Shown here one piece after another: positions 20,481-32,617 of a DNA stretch of 64,000 bases. Location of the stretch: positions 20,488,736 through 20,552,735 of the forward strand of contig OW387142.1 in NCBI GenBank assembly GCA_936440205.1. Direction: 5' to 3'. Position 1 is the first letter of the stretch; every line of letters starts with the position of its first letter. The stretch is from Lepidonotus clava (Eukaryota; Annelida; Polychaeta; Phyllodocida; Polynoidae). Both the position numbers and the translations under genes were made by a program. The notes under the pieces were generated by a model. That model was not told where the DNA came from, searched no databases, and saw only the letters and a program-made list of their open reading frames with translations.

Positions 20481-23079
20481 AAAGGCAATTAAAGTCACTG
20501 TTCTCCCAAACCGCATAAGAAATTTTTTATCAAGCCTAAAGGCAGGAGTTATAACCAGAGTGGTGTCATACAAAGACCATGTCTGATCCCTTCCTGGAGT
20601 ATTTGGCAAAAGCATAATAGTCAACATTTATGGAGATCTTAACGTTTTCCCTTCCGTTGACAGCCAGTCAGAGGGGTTCGACGAGTTTGTAGAGTCAAGA
20701 AGGTGGCGTCAGGGGGCGCGTCGGGCAGGGAGTTGGGGGTAGAATTAATTAGACAGCCAGGTGAGATGAAGGTGTGGCGGCTAGGGCGCTGAAACAATTA
20801 GCGTCCCCAGGTGCTCGCCACAGCTACCTGTCCCCGCGAGACCTCGGCACCTGGAGTCGGCCAACAACCATGGTAACCATGGTTACTTGACCCAGCCGCA
20901 GACTATCGTGTTGGAGGGTGGCAGACAGTGAAGTATGTGAGTAGGGTGAGGTTGGATGAAATACTTTTGACCGTAACATATTGATGTACAGAAAACCCTC
21001 AACATATATTGGCTTAATTTGCTTATCAAAGAGGAAAAAACGTTTTTTGCAACGAAAAGAACGTCCCCAAAGAATACCCATGTCCTACATGAGACTGATA
21101 ATTGAACACTTGATCCTCGGGAATTTGATGCCGAATGCTAATTTAAACTTGGATTGTTTGAATTCATTTAACATCAGTTCCTCTCTATTTGAGAATGCTA
21201 TTCCATCCATATCGGACACTAGGCCGCCAACAGGCAGACTATAAAGATCAAATGATATCAATTACGACAAATTAGTCAGAATTTGCAGTTGATTGGACAG
21301 CAAAGACCGTCAGTGTGTCGAGCCTTTTCTCACCAGTCTGTTCCCAGTCCGAAGGTCAGGCACTCGCTACCCTGGGTCCCTGACTATACCGCCCGCCTGA
21401 CATTTACATTATAACTAATCACCATTTGTGGCTTTTTTACTGCGACTCTCATAGTTAATATCTTTAATTAAAAGTTCATGAGAGTAGTGGGTTCGTCAAG
21501 CCTAGTTCCCTACCATGTATTGGTGCTCTGACGCTCCACTGCTTGCCCCTTGCCCACCCCCCTTCAGCACTGCAATCTGCAGTGCCCCTCAGCGCGGGCA
21601 AGGGAGTTGGGTGTTATTATGGCTGGAATCCAACAGGTTGGATTGTGTCTACAGGACCAAGGTCAGTCACCATTACTCCACTGACCACCACAGAGACTAG
21701 ACGTTCTACCTGGATAATAAACATTTTTTTCTTTGTCAGGGGCCGCTTTGCCCCAGTGAGTCGATATTATTATGAATAAAATATCACTGGTTTGCCCAAC
21801 CTGTTTGTCTGTTTATTATTCCAGGAAGTCACGAGAATTTATATACCCAAAGGCCCTGCAGCTGGCTGGAACCATCCTTTTTTGCTGTTTCTTTTCCTAC
21901 ATGCTAGTTCAGATTAAATCTGCTGGTCTTCCACTGATGTCTTGCTGCACCATCCGGGGACTGACGTGTAGAGAGCATACCAAGTGCATTTTCATTGGCA
22001 CCGTCACCAGTGGTGACAAAAGGGATGGAGGAGGGTGGGACGCCCTATTGTGACAATAATAAGTATTTGATGTTCAAACACTTAAGATTTGTCCAAAAAT
22101 AGGGGGATGTAATGTCACATGTTTGCCTGGAATTGCAATTTGTTGCAACGATCTATTGCACACAATTATGATGTCACACTTTGTAATTACATTGCAACTT
22201 CTGTGTACAATATGTGCCTAATCGTTGTTGGTAAATGGACCTACGGTAGACCTATGTGCGATGGAAATATGACTTCATAGTCTCTTTACCAAACCCCATT
22301 TTTGGGCTTAACCTTGACTTGGTGTCTATACAATGTTTTTTGTTGACTAATTATCTCTTGAATCTTCTGGTTTCAAATCTGCTAGGTGCCAAGCTGTAAC
22401 TCTTGGGCAACTCAAGTTATTCATGTTTTAAGAAAAACAGTTGCAAAATACAATTGTAATCATCAAAAATGCATGTTTACTGTTGAATTTACAATTATAG
22501 TGCTGTGAATCATGTCAGGCAACACAATATACTAAAAACTAATCATCTGACATTTCTATTATGATAAGTGGCCCATGACCCATATTAGGCCACCTATATA
22601 TAAGTCATAAGTATGGCATATTATAAATCACTATATTGAATAACAATAAAGGTGTTTTTTCCCCATGTAAACAGCCAATAATGATTGTAAATTACTTTTG
22701 ACCTGTACACAATAAAGATTCTTTTGATTTATTGATTGTTAATGTGTAATTATCTACAATAAACCTGCTCTTCCTCATCCGTACGTATTGTTCTCAAACA
22801 TACAAACTTGTAGACTAAAAAGATTCTCATTAAGGACAACGGTGCCATTTTCCAGATATCTCAAAATGGAATGTTCTTCAGCCTTTTCCATATTTTCCAG
22901 AAATACTCGATAATATATATGCGCATTTCAGAAACGAGAAAGAAAATTGGCCCAAATGAACAGTTTGAAGCTGGTGACCCACGAGACGACATTTTCCAAA
23001 CTGACGAAAAATGCTAAGGGCAAACCGATTTTAGGACTGACGATTTTTTTGTTGGTCCACAATAATAATAATAATTTGG
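20481..23079. other. Unannotated stretch, no gene recognised
   Basis: From 20690 to 20890 a GC-rich patch has CAGGTG/CACCTG words and the palindrome GGTAACCATGGTTAC (20870-20885), similar to the patch at 15.3 kb. The section 21480-21830 contains AATAAA-like signals but no frame or repeat pair that identifies it. Frames up to 93 codons have no domain known to me. Confidence 0.4.
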
Positions 23080-23083
23080 TACT

Positions 23084-23133
23084 TTTATCTGCTGTTATAA
23101 CGAAAATGTTGTTAACAGACTCCACCAGTAGTT
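23084..23133. repeat. Solo end of GTGGGGTCT TIR element
   Basis: The sequence TTTATCTGCTGTTATAACG...GTTGTTAACAGACTCCAC matches the right terminal inverted repeat of the elements at 40600-41591 and 31447-33805. No partner end is nearby, so this is a relic. Confidence 0.55.
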
Positions 23134-23489
23134 CTTGATAATATTTCACCATGAGACATTTTATATTACCCAAACCATAACTATTACATGGGTCCTCTTA
23201 CAATTTCTGAAAAAATACAACTCTGCAATTTCTTTTTTGATCTGCCAAACAAACTAATTAACACCCGATATCTTAATTATGGCATCTCTATTGTTTGGGA
23301 ATACCTATGAGATTATTCTGGAACAACATTCTGCTGTATCAGGACAATCACATACGACTTAGTTATACAATAATTATATATTGATACCAATTGTGTCTTG
23401 AAATATTATGTCATTTTTATTTGTACCTTTCTTATATGAAAGGTTTGAAATGAGTATGATTTGATAAAAAAAACATACATAAAAGATAT

Positions 23490-23583
23490 TCTTCCCGACA
23501 ATATTGACCCGCTTCTTGTTCTGATAGTAAGGCTAACCTAAGTGTTCATAAGAACACGTTGACGGCCTGTGTAAACCAGGCTT
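23490..23583. repeat. Solo end of GTTTACACAGGCC MITE
   Basis: Ends CACGTTGACGGCCTGTGTAAACC then AGGCTTAAG, and retains CCCGACAATATTGACC and GTAAGGCTAACCTAAG upstream as in the full copies. About 90 bp remain. Confidence 0.65.
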
Positions 23584-24136
23584 AAGACAGCTAACTAAAT
23601 CCCAAGAAAGGGGTTTGCGAGGTCGGTGCATTTAATCAGTAGACAATAAGGCCATGTTAAGCCAACAAAATTAATATTGAATTATAGTAGGTTAAATATC
23701 CATTAAAATTAAGGTCTTATCTTAAGTCGCTTAGTTGCCTCGGATATTAGCTAGCTCCTATTGCAGTCTTCCTCTTCTTACTGCAGTTGTCCAATACATA
23801 ATAATAGTTCCGTATTATGTAAGACATAACACTCACATGAAAGGATGTTCTTTTATTGTATCCGGTATATGTGCGTACTCTTGACAAGATCTCAATGACA
23901 ATGAACAGTTCCAAAGGGTAGGATCTGCTCAACCACACTCAGTCAATGCTCCCGCCAAACTAAACAGTCTATCAGCTTCAATTCCAACTCCAGGAACAAG
24001 CTTCTAGAACCAACCTTTCCAGGATGTTTATCCCACTACAACTATCAGTGCTCTGCTGCCTGCACGGCACTTATATATGGATGGAATAACAGTCGTCACT
24101 AGACTCCTCCCCTTACTCTTCACCTTTGACAAAGAG
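23584..24136. other. Unannotated stretch
   Basis: No gene, RNA or repeat end recognised. Confidence 0.4.
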
Positions 24137-25046
24137 TACACTGTTAAAACAAGTGTTTAGAACCTAAACATTTGCCTAAACACTTCGGTGCATCCAGTTT
24201 TGGAACACTTTATTTCCCTAAACATGTTTAGAATTATCGGTGTTTAGGGTTAAGTGTTTAGAAATGTGTGATGTTTAGCTGTTTAACCATGAAGTGTTTA
24301 GGTCCTCAAGGTGTTTAGAATCAAAATGCTTATGATTTTTTTATGTTTAGCTGCTAAGTGTTTAGAAAACTATGATGTTTAGGTGTTTATCTATGAAGCA
24401 TTTAGGTCTTCAAGATGTTTAGGGTTAGGTGTTAAGTTAAACAGTAATATACCATAATATGCACAGTGTACTTTCATTCTTAAGGATGAAAACTATTTTA
24501 AATTTAACAGAAATATACCGTAGTGTGTAAAAAAAACAACGTAGATCTTACATGTAAAACACTGCTATGGTACTATGCCCTTAAGCTTCAGTTTACACCA
24601 GATGTAATGTTAACAGCATTGAAAGTTTTATTTTTTCCTGTAATCACACTACAGGATCATTGAGCCAATAACCAAATATGTCCTTCCTTCTTGGTTTAGC
24701 CTTGCATGGATTGTTTGATTGTTGGAGGTAAAACCTTTAGGGGTATAGCTGATAAAGTTCTTTTACTAAAAAGGTGTCTACATGTTAATCCTACTAAAAA
24801 GGTGTCTTAAAGCATTTTGTAAATGTTTTAGGGGTGTTCTGGTTGGTTGACCGTACCTAGAATAGCAGGCCAATGAAGTGATTATCTTAATGACGCTACA
24901 AAAACTTAAAAATCTAACATTTTTAATCACAAAGTTCCAAATTCCTAAATGTATGAAAAACACTATTTTACTAATCATGGCCAAAAATATGGGGGGCATG
25001 TGGCAAACCACTAATAGTACAACTACTTCATAGTAGTATTTTGGTA

Positions 25047-25118
25047 ACTTCAGTAGCCGAGATTTGAACCCGGGGCCCCTCACATATGAAGCCTACGCTC
25101 TACCACTGAGCTATGAAG
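25047..25118 (-). ncRNA. tRNA-like pol III head (SINE-type), leftward
   Basis: On - the sequence reads CCTTCATAGCTCAGTGGTAG (A box TAGCTCAGTGG) and later CCCGGGTTCAAATCTCGGC (B box GGTTCAAATC), spaced as in a tRNA. Acceptor and anticodon stems do not pair well, so it is a tRNA-derived relic rather than a working tRNA gene. Confidence 0.6.
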
Positions 25119-25288
25119 GCCTGTAGGTAGACACAGCCCAGCTTGGCTACTTAACTGAATACGTAGGGGTATGAGAGTACTGAACTATATATATTGTCTG
25201 TCACACCAACATGATGTTGAATACCTGTATAGTAGTACTGATCCTACTCGAGCATTGGTGCTGACTATGCCAGTGTACACTGCATGCA

Positions 25289-25361
25289 GTCCAAGTTAGC
25301 TCAGTTGGTTAGGCTTCTACCTTGAATGTAAAGAATGTGAGTTCTAATCCCAAAGTGTCCA
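25289..25361 (+). ncRNA. tRNA-like pol III head (SINE-type), rightward
   Basis: GTCCAAGTTAGCTCAGTTGG (A box) followed about 40 bases later by GAGTTCTAATCCC (B box, one change from consensus). The first and last bases GTCCAAG and GTGTCCA do not form a proper acceptor stem. The copy at 45321-45393 has the same layout with GGGTTCTAATCCC. Confidence 0.6.
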
Positions 25362-25623
25362 TTTTTCTTTTCCATGGTATACAATTGATATTATGTGTTT
25401 AGATTCTAAACATATCCCATTCAAAACATGGTTAGAGGTTACAAGTGTTTAGCTTTTAAACACAACTAGTGTTATGCGCTTAGATTATAAACATAGTTAA
25501 CCCACACATGTTTAGAAGCTACAAGTGTTTAGGTTTTAAACAGATATGGTTTAGTGTATTTAGATTATAAACATGTTTATGCCCTTAACACATTTAAATT
25601 CTAAACACCATTTTAACAGTGTA

Positions 25624-26524
25624 ATTACTTTTAGCTCTGTTTAAGTGTAAACACAAAGATGGCTAAACTTCGAGCATGGACTGACCACCCGTGTCAGTAC
25701 AATAATTATGCCCTCTTTCCACCAATAAGACTAGATCAAAATTGAACGATTTTTTCAACAGATGACTTTATTGTTAAAAAAAAGGCATTCATCAGAGACG
25801 ATTTTTTTTTGACAATTTGGACAAAATAATTCATGTTGAGGCCAACTAAACAATACCCCCGAACCAGAAATGTCTGATTTCTTTTGCGATAAGCCCAGTT
25901 TTCACAGATAAGTACGCTTATGATGGTTATTACGAAAGTTACCTAATTAAACTATTTTTTGTTTATTTTTCAATCACTTTCCCATCACACACACGTCATC
26001 TAAAACGGGTCCCCACAAGACGACTTAACACCATAGCTGAGTTTAGTCGGCTGACAAAATGCCTTAACTCTCTCCAAAGACTGACCTTTGCTCCCACTGA
26101 GCACTAGTAACTGACGATCGAAATGATTAAGGCCTTCATGCGCTCACTACGAATCCGACTTAATTACATAACTTTGGATCAGTCACTTCTGACGCAGTGT
26201 TCTTAGATTGTGATAGTCATGGATATCAAACCATCAGCGATTACATTGAAGAATACATTAACTATACATAATATTCCTTAAAATTTAATATAGAGGCCAG
26301 TTGTGCCTATCGTATACGTAACGTTGTCACTACATCCGCAGGGCACTGAACACTTACAACGATCCTCCCACCATCAAGACAAAATGTTGAATACTAATTA
26401 CAGTGTATAGTAGAACCATGGATTGCAAATATAAGATTATGAGTCACTTAAGAAGAAGTAGAACCGTGGATTGCAAGTATAAAATCTTGAGTCACCGTTG
26501 TTAAAATCTCCGGCAATAATGCTG
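25624..26524. other. Unannotated stretch
   Basis: No gene recognised. ACGGGTCCCCACAAGACGAC near 26008 and following GACTGAC words look like a degraded end of the GGTCCCCACT MITE family. A direct repeat of TAGAACC(A/G)TGGATTGCAA(A/G)TATAA occurs at about 26410 and 26458. Confidence 0.4.
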
Positions 26525-26760
26525 CAGGCCCGTTCCCAGGTTGTGATTGGGGGGGGGGGGGGCTAAGTGGAACATTTGCCTATAGTCTATTTTCAATAAT
26601 TTGAACTTGAAAAGGGGGATGGTGATTTACCTACTTTGTTTTTTTTTTACATTACATTTGCAAGGAAAGGTGGAACTTTTGGAGAGAAAAAATTTCCTTT
26701 GTGGGGAAGGGGGGGGGAGGTGGCCCGCCACCCCCGCCTCCCCCCCTGGTTACGGGCCTG
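26525..26760. mobile_element. MITE with CAGGCCCGTAACCAGG ends
   Basis: The left end CAGGCCCGTTCCCAGG and right end reversed CAGGCCCGTAACCAGGGG enclose 236 bp with a G12-type run at 26551 and a G/C-rich palindromic patch at 26708-26745 (ggaggtggcccgccaccccc). The ends resemble those at 36538-36935. No clear duplication. Confidence 0.65.
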
Positions 26761-29700
26761 GCAGGCTGCCGTTTTATAACATAACATAAATAGCATGATA
26801 GAACTAAGAGTTGTTCTTGATAGATTGAAGTAAAATTTAAGGCTAAAGTTCGTACTACCGAGTCGGAGACTAAGTGGGCTTTTTCTGGGTCTCGACAATC
26901 TAATGTTGGAACGGCGATGGGGTAGGGACTATAGTTTTGACATTTCAATCCGCAGACCATGCCTTGCGCAATAAACCAGAACGCCTGCTCCAAATGAGAC
27001 GTGCCTTCATCAGAGAATGACCTACATTCGACATTTGCAAGCGTTTCTGCTTCATCATTTTTGTATGTTACGTGAGAGCTTTGTCTTCCGGGCCAATTGC
27101 TATGTTAAACAAGATAGCGTATTAGTATTCATACCTTTTTTTGTGTCACATCAACATCACCCAACTAATTAAGGATAAACATATTTTTACTGCGATGGTT
27201 GGTGTTCCCCGAAAAACAGGGATTGGGATATCACATTGGTGTTATGTTATACTTGTAAGACAATGGAGGATCTTAAACCAAATGCTACCTCTGAAATGGA
27301 AACCTCTATCCGATTGACTTATACAGGGCCGAGAGACTAAGGATAGGCCTATACCAGACCAATTTATCCAATTTGCTCTGTATGTCAGTGTAGAATTTGT
27401 AGGAAAAAAGTAATTGGCCTCGTAATCGGAGGAACTTTGCCCCTATGATGTCATATTTGCTATCATTTCTAAATTATATAGTGGTAAACCTGGTGGTATT
27501 AATGTCATAGTGAACGGAGCAATATGAACGCGCTCTTGGAAACCTTTAGACCTTGTGCAGATATTCAACACATTATCAATGTTTGAGAATCGCCTTGCCA
27601 ATACCATGGGTGCAAGACCCGTTATATGAGACGGGGGTACCAGATCTTGCATTGGGTCAATTGATATTGCCTCATTTGTCTCCGTTTTATGGAAGCTAAG
27701 ATTTGACCGGCATGTGCAACACTTTGCTTTATATGTACATGTGGCTAGAATCAAAATATGAGATTAAACAACATTATACTGAATCTCATATCTTGAGTAA
27801 CCTTGCATATAAATAATTCAAATAATGTATATATGTCTATGTTCAAATACACATTCCGGTCACATATGGAGCAGCCTGTGGGCTATCTCAAAGTAGTTTT
27901 GGTGAAACATTTAATACTGCTTACATAATAGAGACTCCACTGCAAAAAGAGACACGTGTATCACCCAGTTGGATACGTGTTAAACTGGTGTAATACTGGT
28001 GTTTCATCACCCGCACGGCCGCCGAGCGGTGCGTATAAGGGGCAGTGCGTATTTATACTGCTGACGGGAGTTTGGGCCTGGGCGCGGCCATGTTGTGGTA
28101 TTCCTACGCGACACTAGCCTGATTACACTCACGGGGGACAAGGAGGTGGGCCTGGCCACTCATTGGTATTGATAAATGGCGTGATTTAACTGCAATATAT
28201 TCCCGCTACCTAGTGTTTATGGTTACATTTTGCTAATCATTCTCCAGTTTTCACGCAGGTGGTGCCTATTTTCGCGCATTTTTGTAGCAGTTTTCGCGCA
28301 TTCATGCATATTTTAAGTCTAAAATGGGTAAAATATCTAATAGAAAGAAAAGATCATACATGGAGCATCAGAAAAAGGTTATCTATCGATATTTGTTATA
28401 GAAAATAATTGTTGACATCTTAATAATTCATGATAATGCATACTAGAATTGCTATGTTGTCTGACAAAAGCTAAACAAGAGATATATAAAAAAAAAGGGG
28501 AAGAAATACGCATATTAATTGTGCATTTTAACTAAATGACAAAAGCATTGATTTGCCCAAGTAAAAGACATAAAAAAAGTTTGCACTGAATTTTTGTTGT
28601 TGATATTATTTCAGGAAAGTGTCTTAAAATCATGTGGAGGCCTCATTTGAAAAGTTTTACAAATTTATATATGAACAAATTATGTGAAAATTCGGAAATT
28701 TCGGAAAAATACGTGAAGAATGTGCAAAAACTCGCAACTGCCATATTTTGGGTCATTATTTTTTCACGCAGGTGTCTATTTTCCATATAAGATATGCAGT
28801 TCTAGGTGTATGATATTAAAATGATCGTACATCACTTTCAACTAATATCTATGGTATATTTCTTATGAAAATTATATTTTTTCTTGAAAAAAATGATCTT
28901 ATGCTTCTTATTTCAGAAATAATAACTTTATAAGGGTCCCGCCGTTTTCCTAAATAAAGGGCACATTGAAACATATTTGGCCTTAGAATGCATAACTATA
29001 TATTTGAAACATCATAAGAATCTCAAATCAATTGCATCACAATGTTATTTCGGGTCTGGCAATGGAAAAATAGCATATATGATACCTATAGAAAAGATGC
29101 GTCCATAAAACGCGCGAAAACTAGAGATGCACGAAAAATTGCTCCTCTAAACACTCACCACCTTTCAAACGCTTACCACCTTTGCAAACGCTCACCACCT
29201 TTCCAAACACTCACCACCTTTCCAAACATGTCCCCCGACGCCCAGTGGCGGGAAAGGTGACGGGCCACCTCACGCCTTTTATCAGTGCGCCTACCACAAC
29301 TCCCGACCGCGGTATAGGCTGTACATACTGCTCCTAATTTTCTGTATTTTAAACATATTTGAAGCTTTGCTTGGGTGATAAAATATAGAAGACCCTTAGG
29401 GGTCGTCTTCGGGTGTGTGTACAACCCATGGGAATTGTACGACCCTCGGGCTTCGCCCTTGGGTCGTGACGATTCCCTCTGGGTCATGCACCCACCCTCG
29501 GACGCCCCCTGCGGTTCTTCTTATATTGGTAGGAATCTCTGGGTAATTTTAGCACTTCACCAAGTTTTCCCGTGCAGTTTCCGTAAGCATAAATAAAACC
29601 TACATAGCTATGGACATATTATGCAACAGGCCACTGGTGTTGTGTACAAAACCCTGTGATAGTTGTGAGAAAAGCATAATCCAAAGACACCAGTTACAGA

Positions 29701-31242
29701 CAGGTGTAGAATAGCAGTAACACATGTATTTTGCTCAGGTACAACATGAATGTTACCTTGATTATCATGAGTCAGGCTACCTAATAAACCTTAGAAAGAC
29801 ATACGTTTGTACCACCTTTATACACGTGAAAGTCAGTCTGAGCTATTGGAATAGACTTCTTTAAGATCTATTCAGTTAAGTTTGCTGCCCGAAAAAGATA
29901 TATTTGAGTATGATGCGTCCCTTATAATATACAATTCCTAGATTTCCCCTAGATATCAATGTTCTCTATAATTCAAATACATCTGCCCTATCTCTTTCAA
30001 ATCCAATTCTTCAATAGCCTAGAGGCAAAGTGCTTGCAAATGTTGTGGGGTCTCCAGTGCGAACCCCACTAGTTATTTCATCCAAAGGACAATAGAAAAC
30101 ATGAGTTTTACATGTGAAATCTAGTGTCAAGAACTCGTGTTTAAAACTTGTGGGAAACACAAGAAATTAGGTCAACAGAATGCTAAGTAGTACTCATGTT
30201 TAGAACGTGTGTTTCGCACCCTGGGCTAAATAACCCCACAACACGTATCTTTGTTACCTGGGTAGATAGTCTTAACCGACTATAGTATTTAAGTCGAGTA
30301 ACATAGAGAATTAATCCATCTAATCAAATTGATTGAGTATTGATATGTGACCGGATAATCGAGCAATCACGTGCAACAACTGTTGCATAAGCTCGTTAGC
30401 AGCTTGACGGCCAGGGCAAATAGATATTTACATGCAATATAAGAAGTAACTACTGTTAGTTTGCAGCAAAAGTCGCTGTCAGCAAAGGTTCCAGCAATAA
30501 TTATTATTGCTGTAAATTTACAGATCACTATGTACTATGAATTTACAGTATAAATGTACTCTCTATTTTCTTTTTACAGCGCACTGAATCAAAGCATTGT
30601 ACCATATGCATTTTATGTTTGTCTATTTCCTTTCTAATATATATCCAACTAATATTGGGGAAGGGTAATCCTAACCACAAACCAATGTATATTGGACGTG
30701 GGAAGTATTCAAGTTATGCATATTAGCAAATAATATGTATGGAATTAATCTTTGTATACAGTTTTAAGCTAAAACTAAAATGTCATATTATAAACTTTTG
30801 CCTCACCTGGTGGGGAATAAATTTACAGAAAAAGTACTGTAGAAATACAACGTTGCTATATATTATCAAATTCTGTAATATTACAGTGAATACTGCTATT
30901 TAATATTTGACGGCAAAAGGTGCTGTAAAAATACTGCAAGAGCAGTGGTAAATTTACTACAAAATTTTACATTGTACCATGAGGATCTACACCAATCGAG
31001 GTGAGTTGAGTTGGGCAGTGTTGGACAATGAAAATTTAAGACTGAAAAGTTTTGAGTCTAAGGCCGTGTTACCGTCCAGTATCCATAATTCTATAACCAG
31101 CTTAAAGACTGAATGATCTTCAATAGTGACACAACTTAAGATTTAACTCAACTGTCTTGAGTCCATAAGCTAATTAAATAAAGGCATAATACATATAGAC
31201 ATACCCATTTGACCTCTACATCATATATAGTCTTACATATAT
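26761..31242. other. Long unannotated stretch
   Basis: I see no gene, RNA or transposase. Local features: TTTTCACGCAGGTG direct repeats near 28249 and 28765 with TTCGCGCATT words between; a 19-bp tandem array at 29151-29227; GGTCGT/ACGACC inverted words at 29396-29470; and a CTGTAAATTTACAG-rich segment at 30470-30970 that may be a degraded palindromic MITE. Open frames of 60-113 codons carry no domain I recognise. Confidence 0.4.
29151..29227. repeat. 19-bp tandem array, about four units
   Basis: Units of the form ACTCACCACCTTTCCAAAC with one or two changes each, head to tail. A minisatellite too short to suggest function. Confidence 0.75.
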
Positions 31243-31287
31243 ACACATACACACACACATACACACACATACACACACACGCACACA

Positions 31288-31348
<61 letters not shown>

Positions 31349-31373
31349 GCACACACACACAAATAACGGTCAG
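31243..31373. repeat. (CA)n microsatellite
   Basis: Over 100 bases of nearly pure CA with a few ACG/TACA interruptions on the left. Open frames reading TH or CV repeats on either strand across it are artefacts. Confidence 0.97.
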
Positions 31374-31460
31374 TGTACAAATGATGCATATGCTCACCAG
31401 GACGCCTGGTCGTGTAACCCAGTTTATTCTGCATCAAAACCTTCTAGGTGGGTCTGATAA

Positions 31461-31928
31461 GCCGGGTTTCCAACTAACGATATTGTGCTAACGACCATGA
31501 ATGACAGTGAACGATTCAATAATCTTTTATGGTCATTGACAGAATTGTTCAGTGGAAACAGCAAATCAGTGGTTAAGACATTTGTAAACGACTACAAACG
31601 ACAGCAAACGACTGCAGAAATGATAAGATTTACAAACAATAAAATATTAAACCTGTTAGATATTTTCGGACGACTGTAGCCAACGATTTCTTCCACAAGC
31701 AGTTGAAAGCAATTACATCTCTTGTTTTCACTGTGCAGCTGTCATTTGAAATAGTCATCCAGGACGTCCCAGAACCACCCCAATATCTCTATTTCAGTTG
31801 TTGGGTGGAAACAAGTTGTTCACTTTTAAAAGATTTGAACACCTGGCTATTTTCTCACGATATCAACTTTTTACAGTCATTTGTAGTCATCAACATTTCT
31901 AGGCTAAAATTGTTCAGTGAAAACCGCT
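31461..31928. mobile_element. MITE, GGGTTTCCAACTAACGA family, full copy
   Basis: The left end GCCGGGTTTCCAACTAACGA and right end reversed AAGCGGTTTTCACTGAACAA are imperfect inverted repeats. TAA precedes (31458-31460) and follows (31929-31931). About 470 bp. The interior has CGACTGCAGAAATGA and repeated AACGAC words. Inserted in the left arm of the GTGGGGTCT element. Confidence 0.7.
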
Positions 31929-31930
31929 TT

Positions 31931-32617
31931 AAGAATAGACACCAGTGGTTGGGGCGTGAATAGCATGGCTCTCTTTAACCACAGACAAAAGATTTGTTTC
32001 TGATTGTATTAAAAAATGAAATACAGCATTAGATAGCCAACAAATAACCATATCTATTGATCTAACTTGTGAAAAAATATCTCCAATGATGGCTATTTAG
32101 GTTGGTCACAAATGTAAAAATAACAATATTTAAATTATTTTATTGAACATCAATATTAAACCTAAAGCTTTGAAAATTTTGGTAGATCTTCTTGGTAGGT
32201 AAACACAGGGAAGCATGTCTCAGATTTTTGATTAAGGTCTTCATTCTGATTTTATGAAATGTAGAAAATGATATTGTCAGAAAAATGTAAAAAGTTTCCC
32301 AATTTTTGCCGTTTTTTAATCATAAAATAATATCTAAGACCTTAATCAAAAATCTGAGACACGCTTCCCTGCATATGATTATTTTGAAGATGTATGCAAA
32401 AACATTTTTCTGTCAGTTAAATATTTAACCGAGATAGTCATGTTAAAAGAGATAAAAAGTTAAAATTGTTGTTTTTAATTCCTTTATAACTTTGTTAATA
32501 TCAATAGATAGAGAAAAATGTGACTTTTAAATGATGTATAGTATGTTAGGATCAAAACACTATTAAAGATCACTTAGATGTTTTCCTGAATTGGCCGCTG
32601 ACCACTGGTGTCTATCC
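31931..32617. mobile_element. MITE, ATAGACACCAGTGG family, copy 2, TSD TTA
   Basis: The left end AGAATAGACACCAGTGG and right end reversed GGATAGACACCAGTGG, 687 bp. TTA at 31928-31930 and at 32618-32620. It sits immediately beside the previous MITE, whose right TAA overlaps this TTA. An internal inverted pair AAGCATGTCTCAGATTTTTG (32212) / CAAAAATCTGAGACACGCTT (32347) encloses a near-palindromic centre. Confidence 0.8.

Larger units (their letters stand above)
24433..25391. repeat. Composite repeat with two tRNA-like heads, copy 1
   Basis: The 959-bp unit from TAAGTTAAACAGTAATATA to TATACAATTGATAT recurs, split by a LINE, at 39601-40235 plus 45145-45426. The two copies differ at scattered sites and small indels, so both are old. 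The left 600 bp is AT-rich and non-coding. The right third carries two divergent tRNA-like segments with pol III A and B boxes. It resembles a tRNA-derived SINE composite, but no poly-A or short-repeat tail is evident. Confidence 0.7.
24137..25623. mobile_element. Foldback element with TACACTGTTAAAA ends and GTGTTTAG arrays
   Basis: The left end TACACTGTTAAAACAAGTG and right end reversed TACACTGTTAAAATGGTG enclose two arms (24137-24432 and 25392-25623). Each arm is built of ten or more GTGTTTAG / CTAAACAC words at irregular 15-35 bp spacing, in both orientations. The centre is occupied by a 0.96-kb composite repeat also found elsewhere in the window. TA at the tips may be the target. Non-coding; superfamily not assigned. 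Confidence 0.65.

Noticed and set aside
25047-25361. Two candidate tRNA genes
   Set aside because: A and B boxes are good, but acceptor and anticodon stems do not pair and the segments are inside a multi-copy repeat; called tRNA-like heads instead.
27443-27754. 103-codon - strand frame with several Cys residues
   Set aside because: Cys spacing (CxxxxCCTC) fits no zinc finger I know and no exon signals flank it.
29151-29227. Regular 19-bp units suggesting a CRISPR-like array
   Set aside because: Units are directly tandem without spacers, and the genome is animal; a minisatellite.
31148-31457. Open frames of Cys/Val or Thr/His repeats on both strands
   Set aside because: They are translations of the (CA)n microsatellite.
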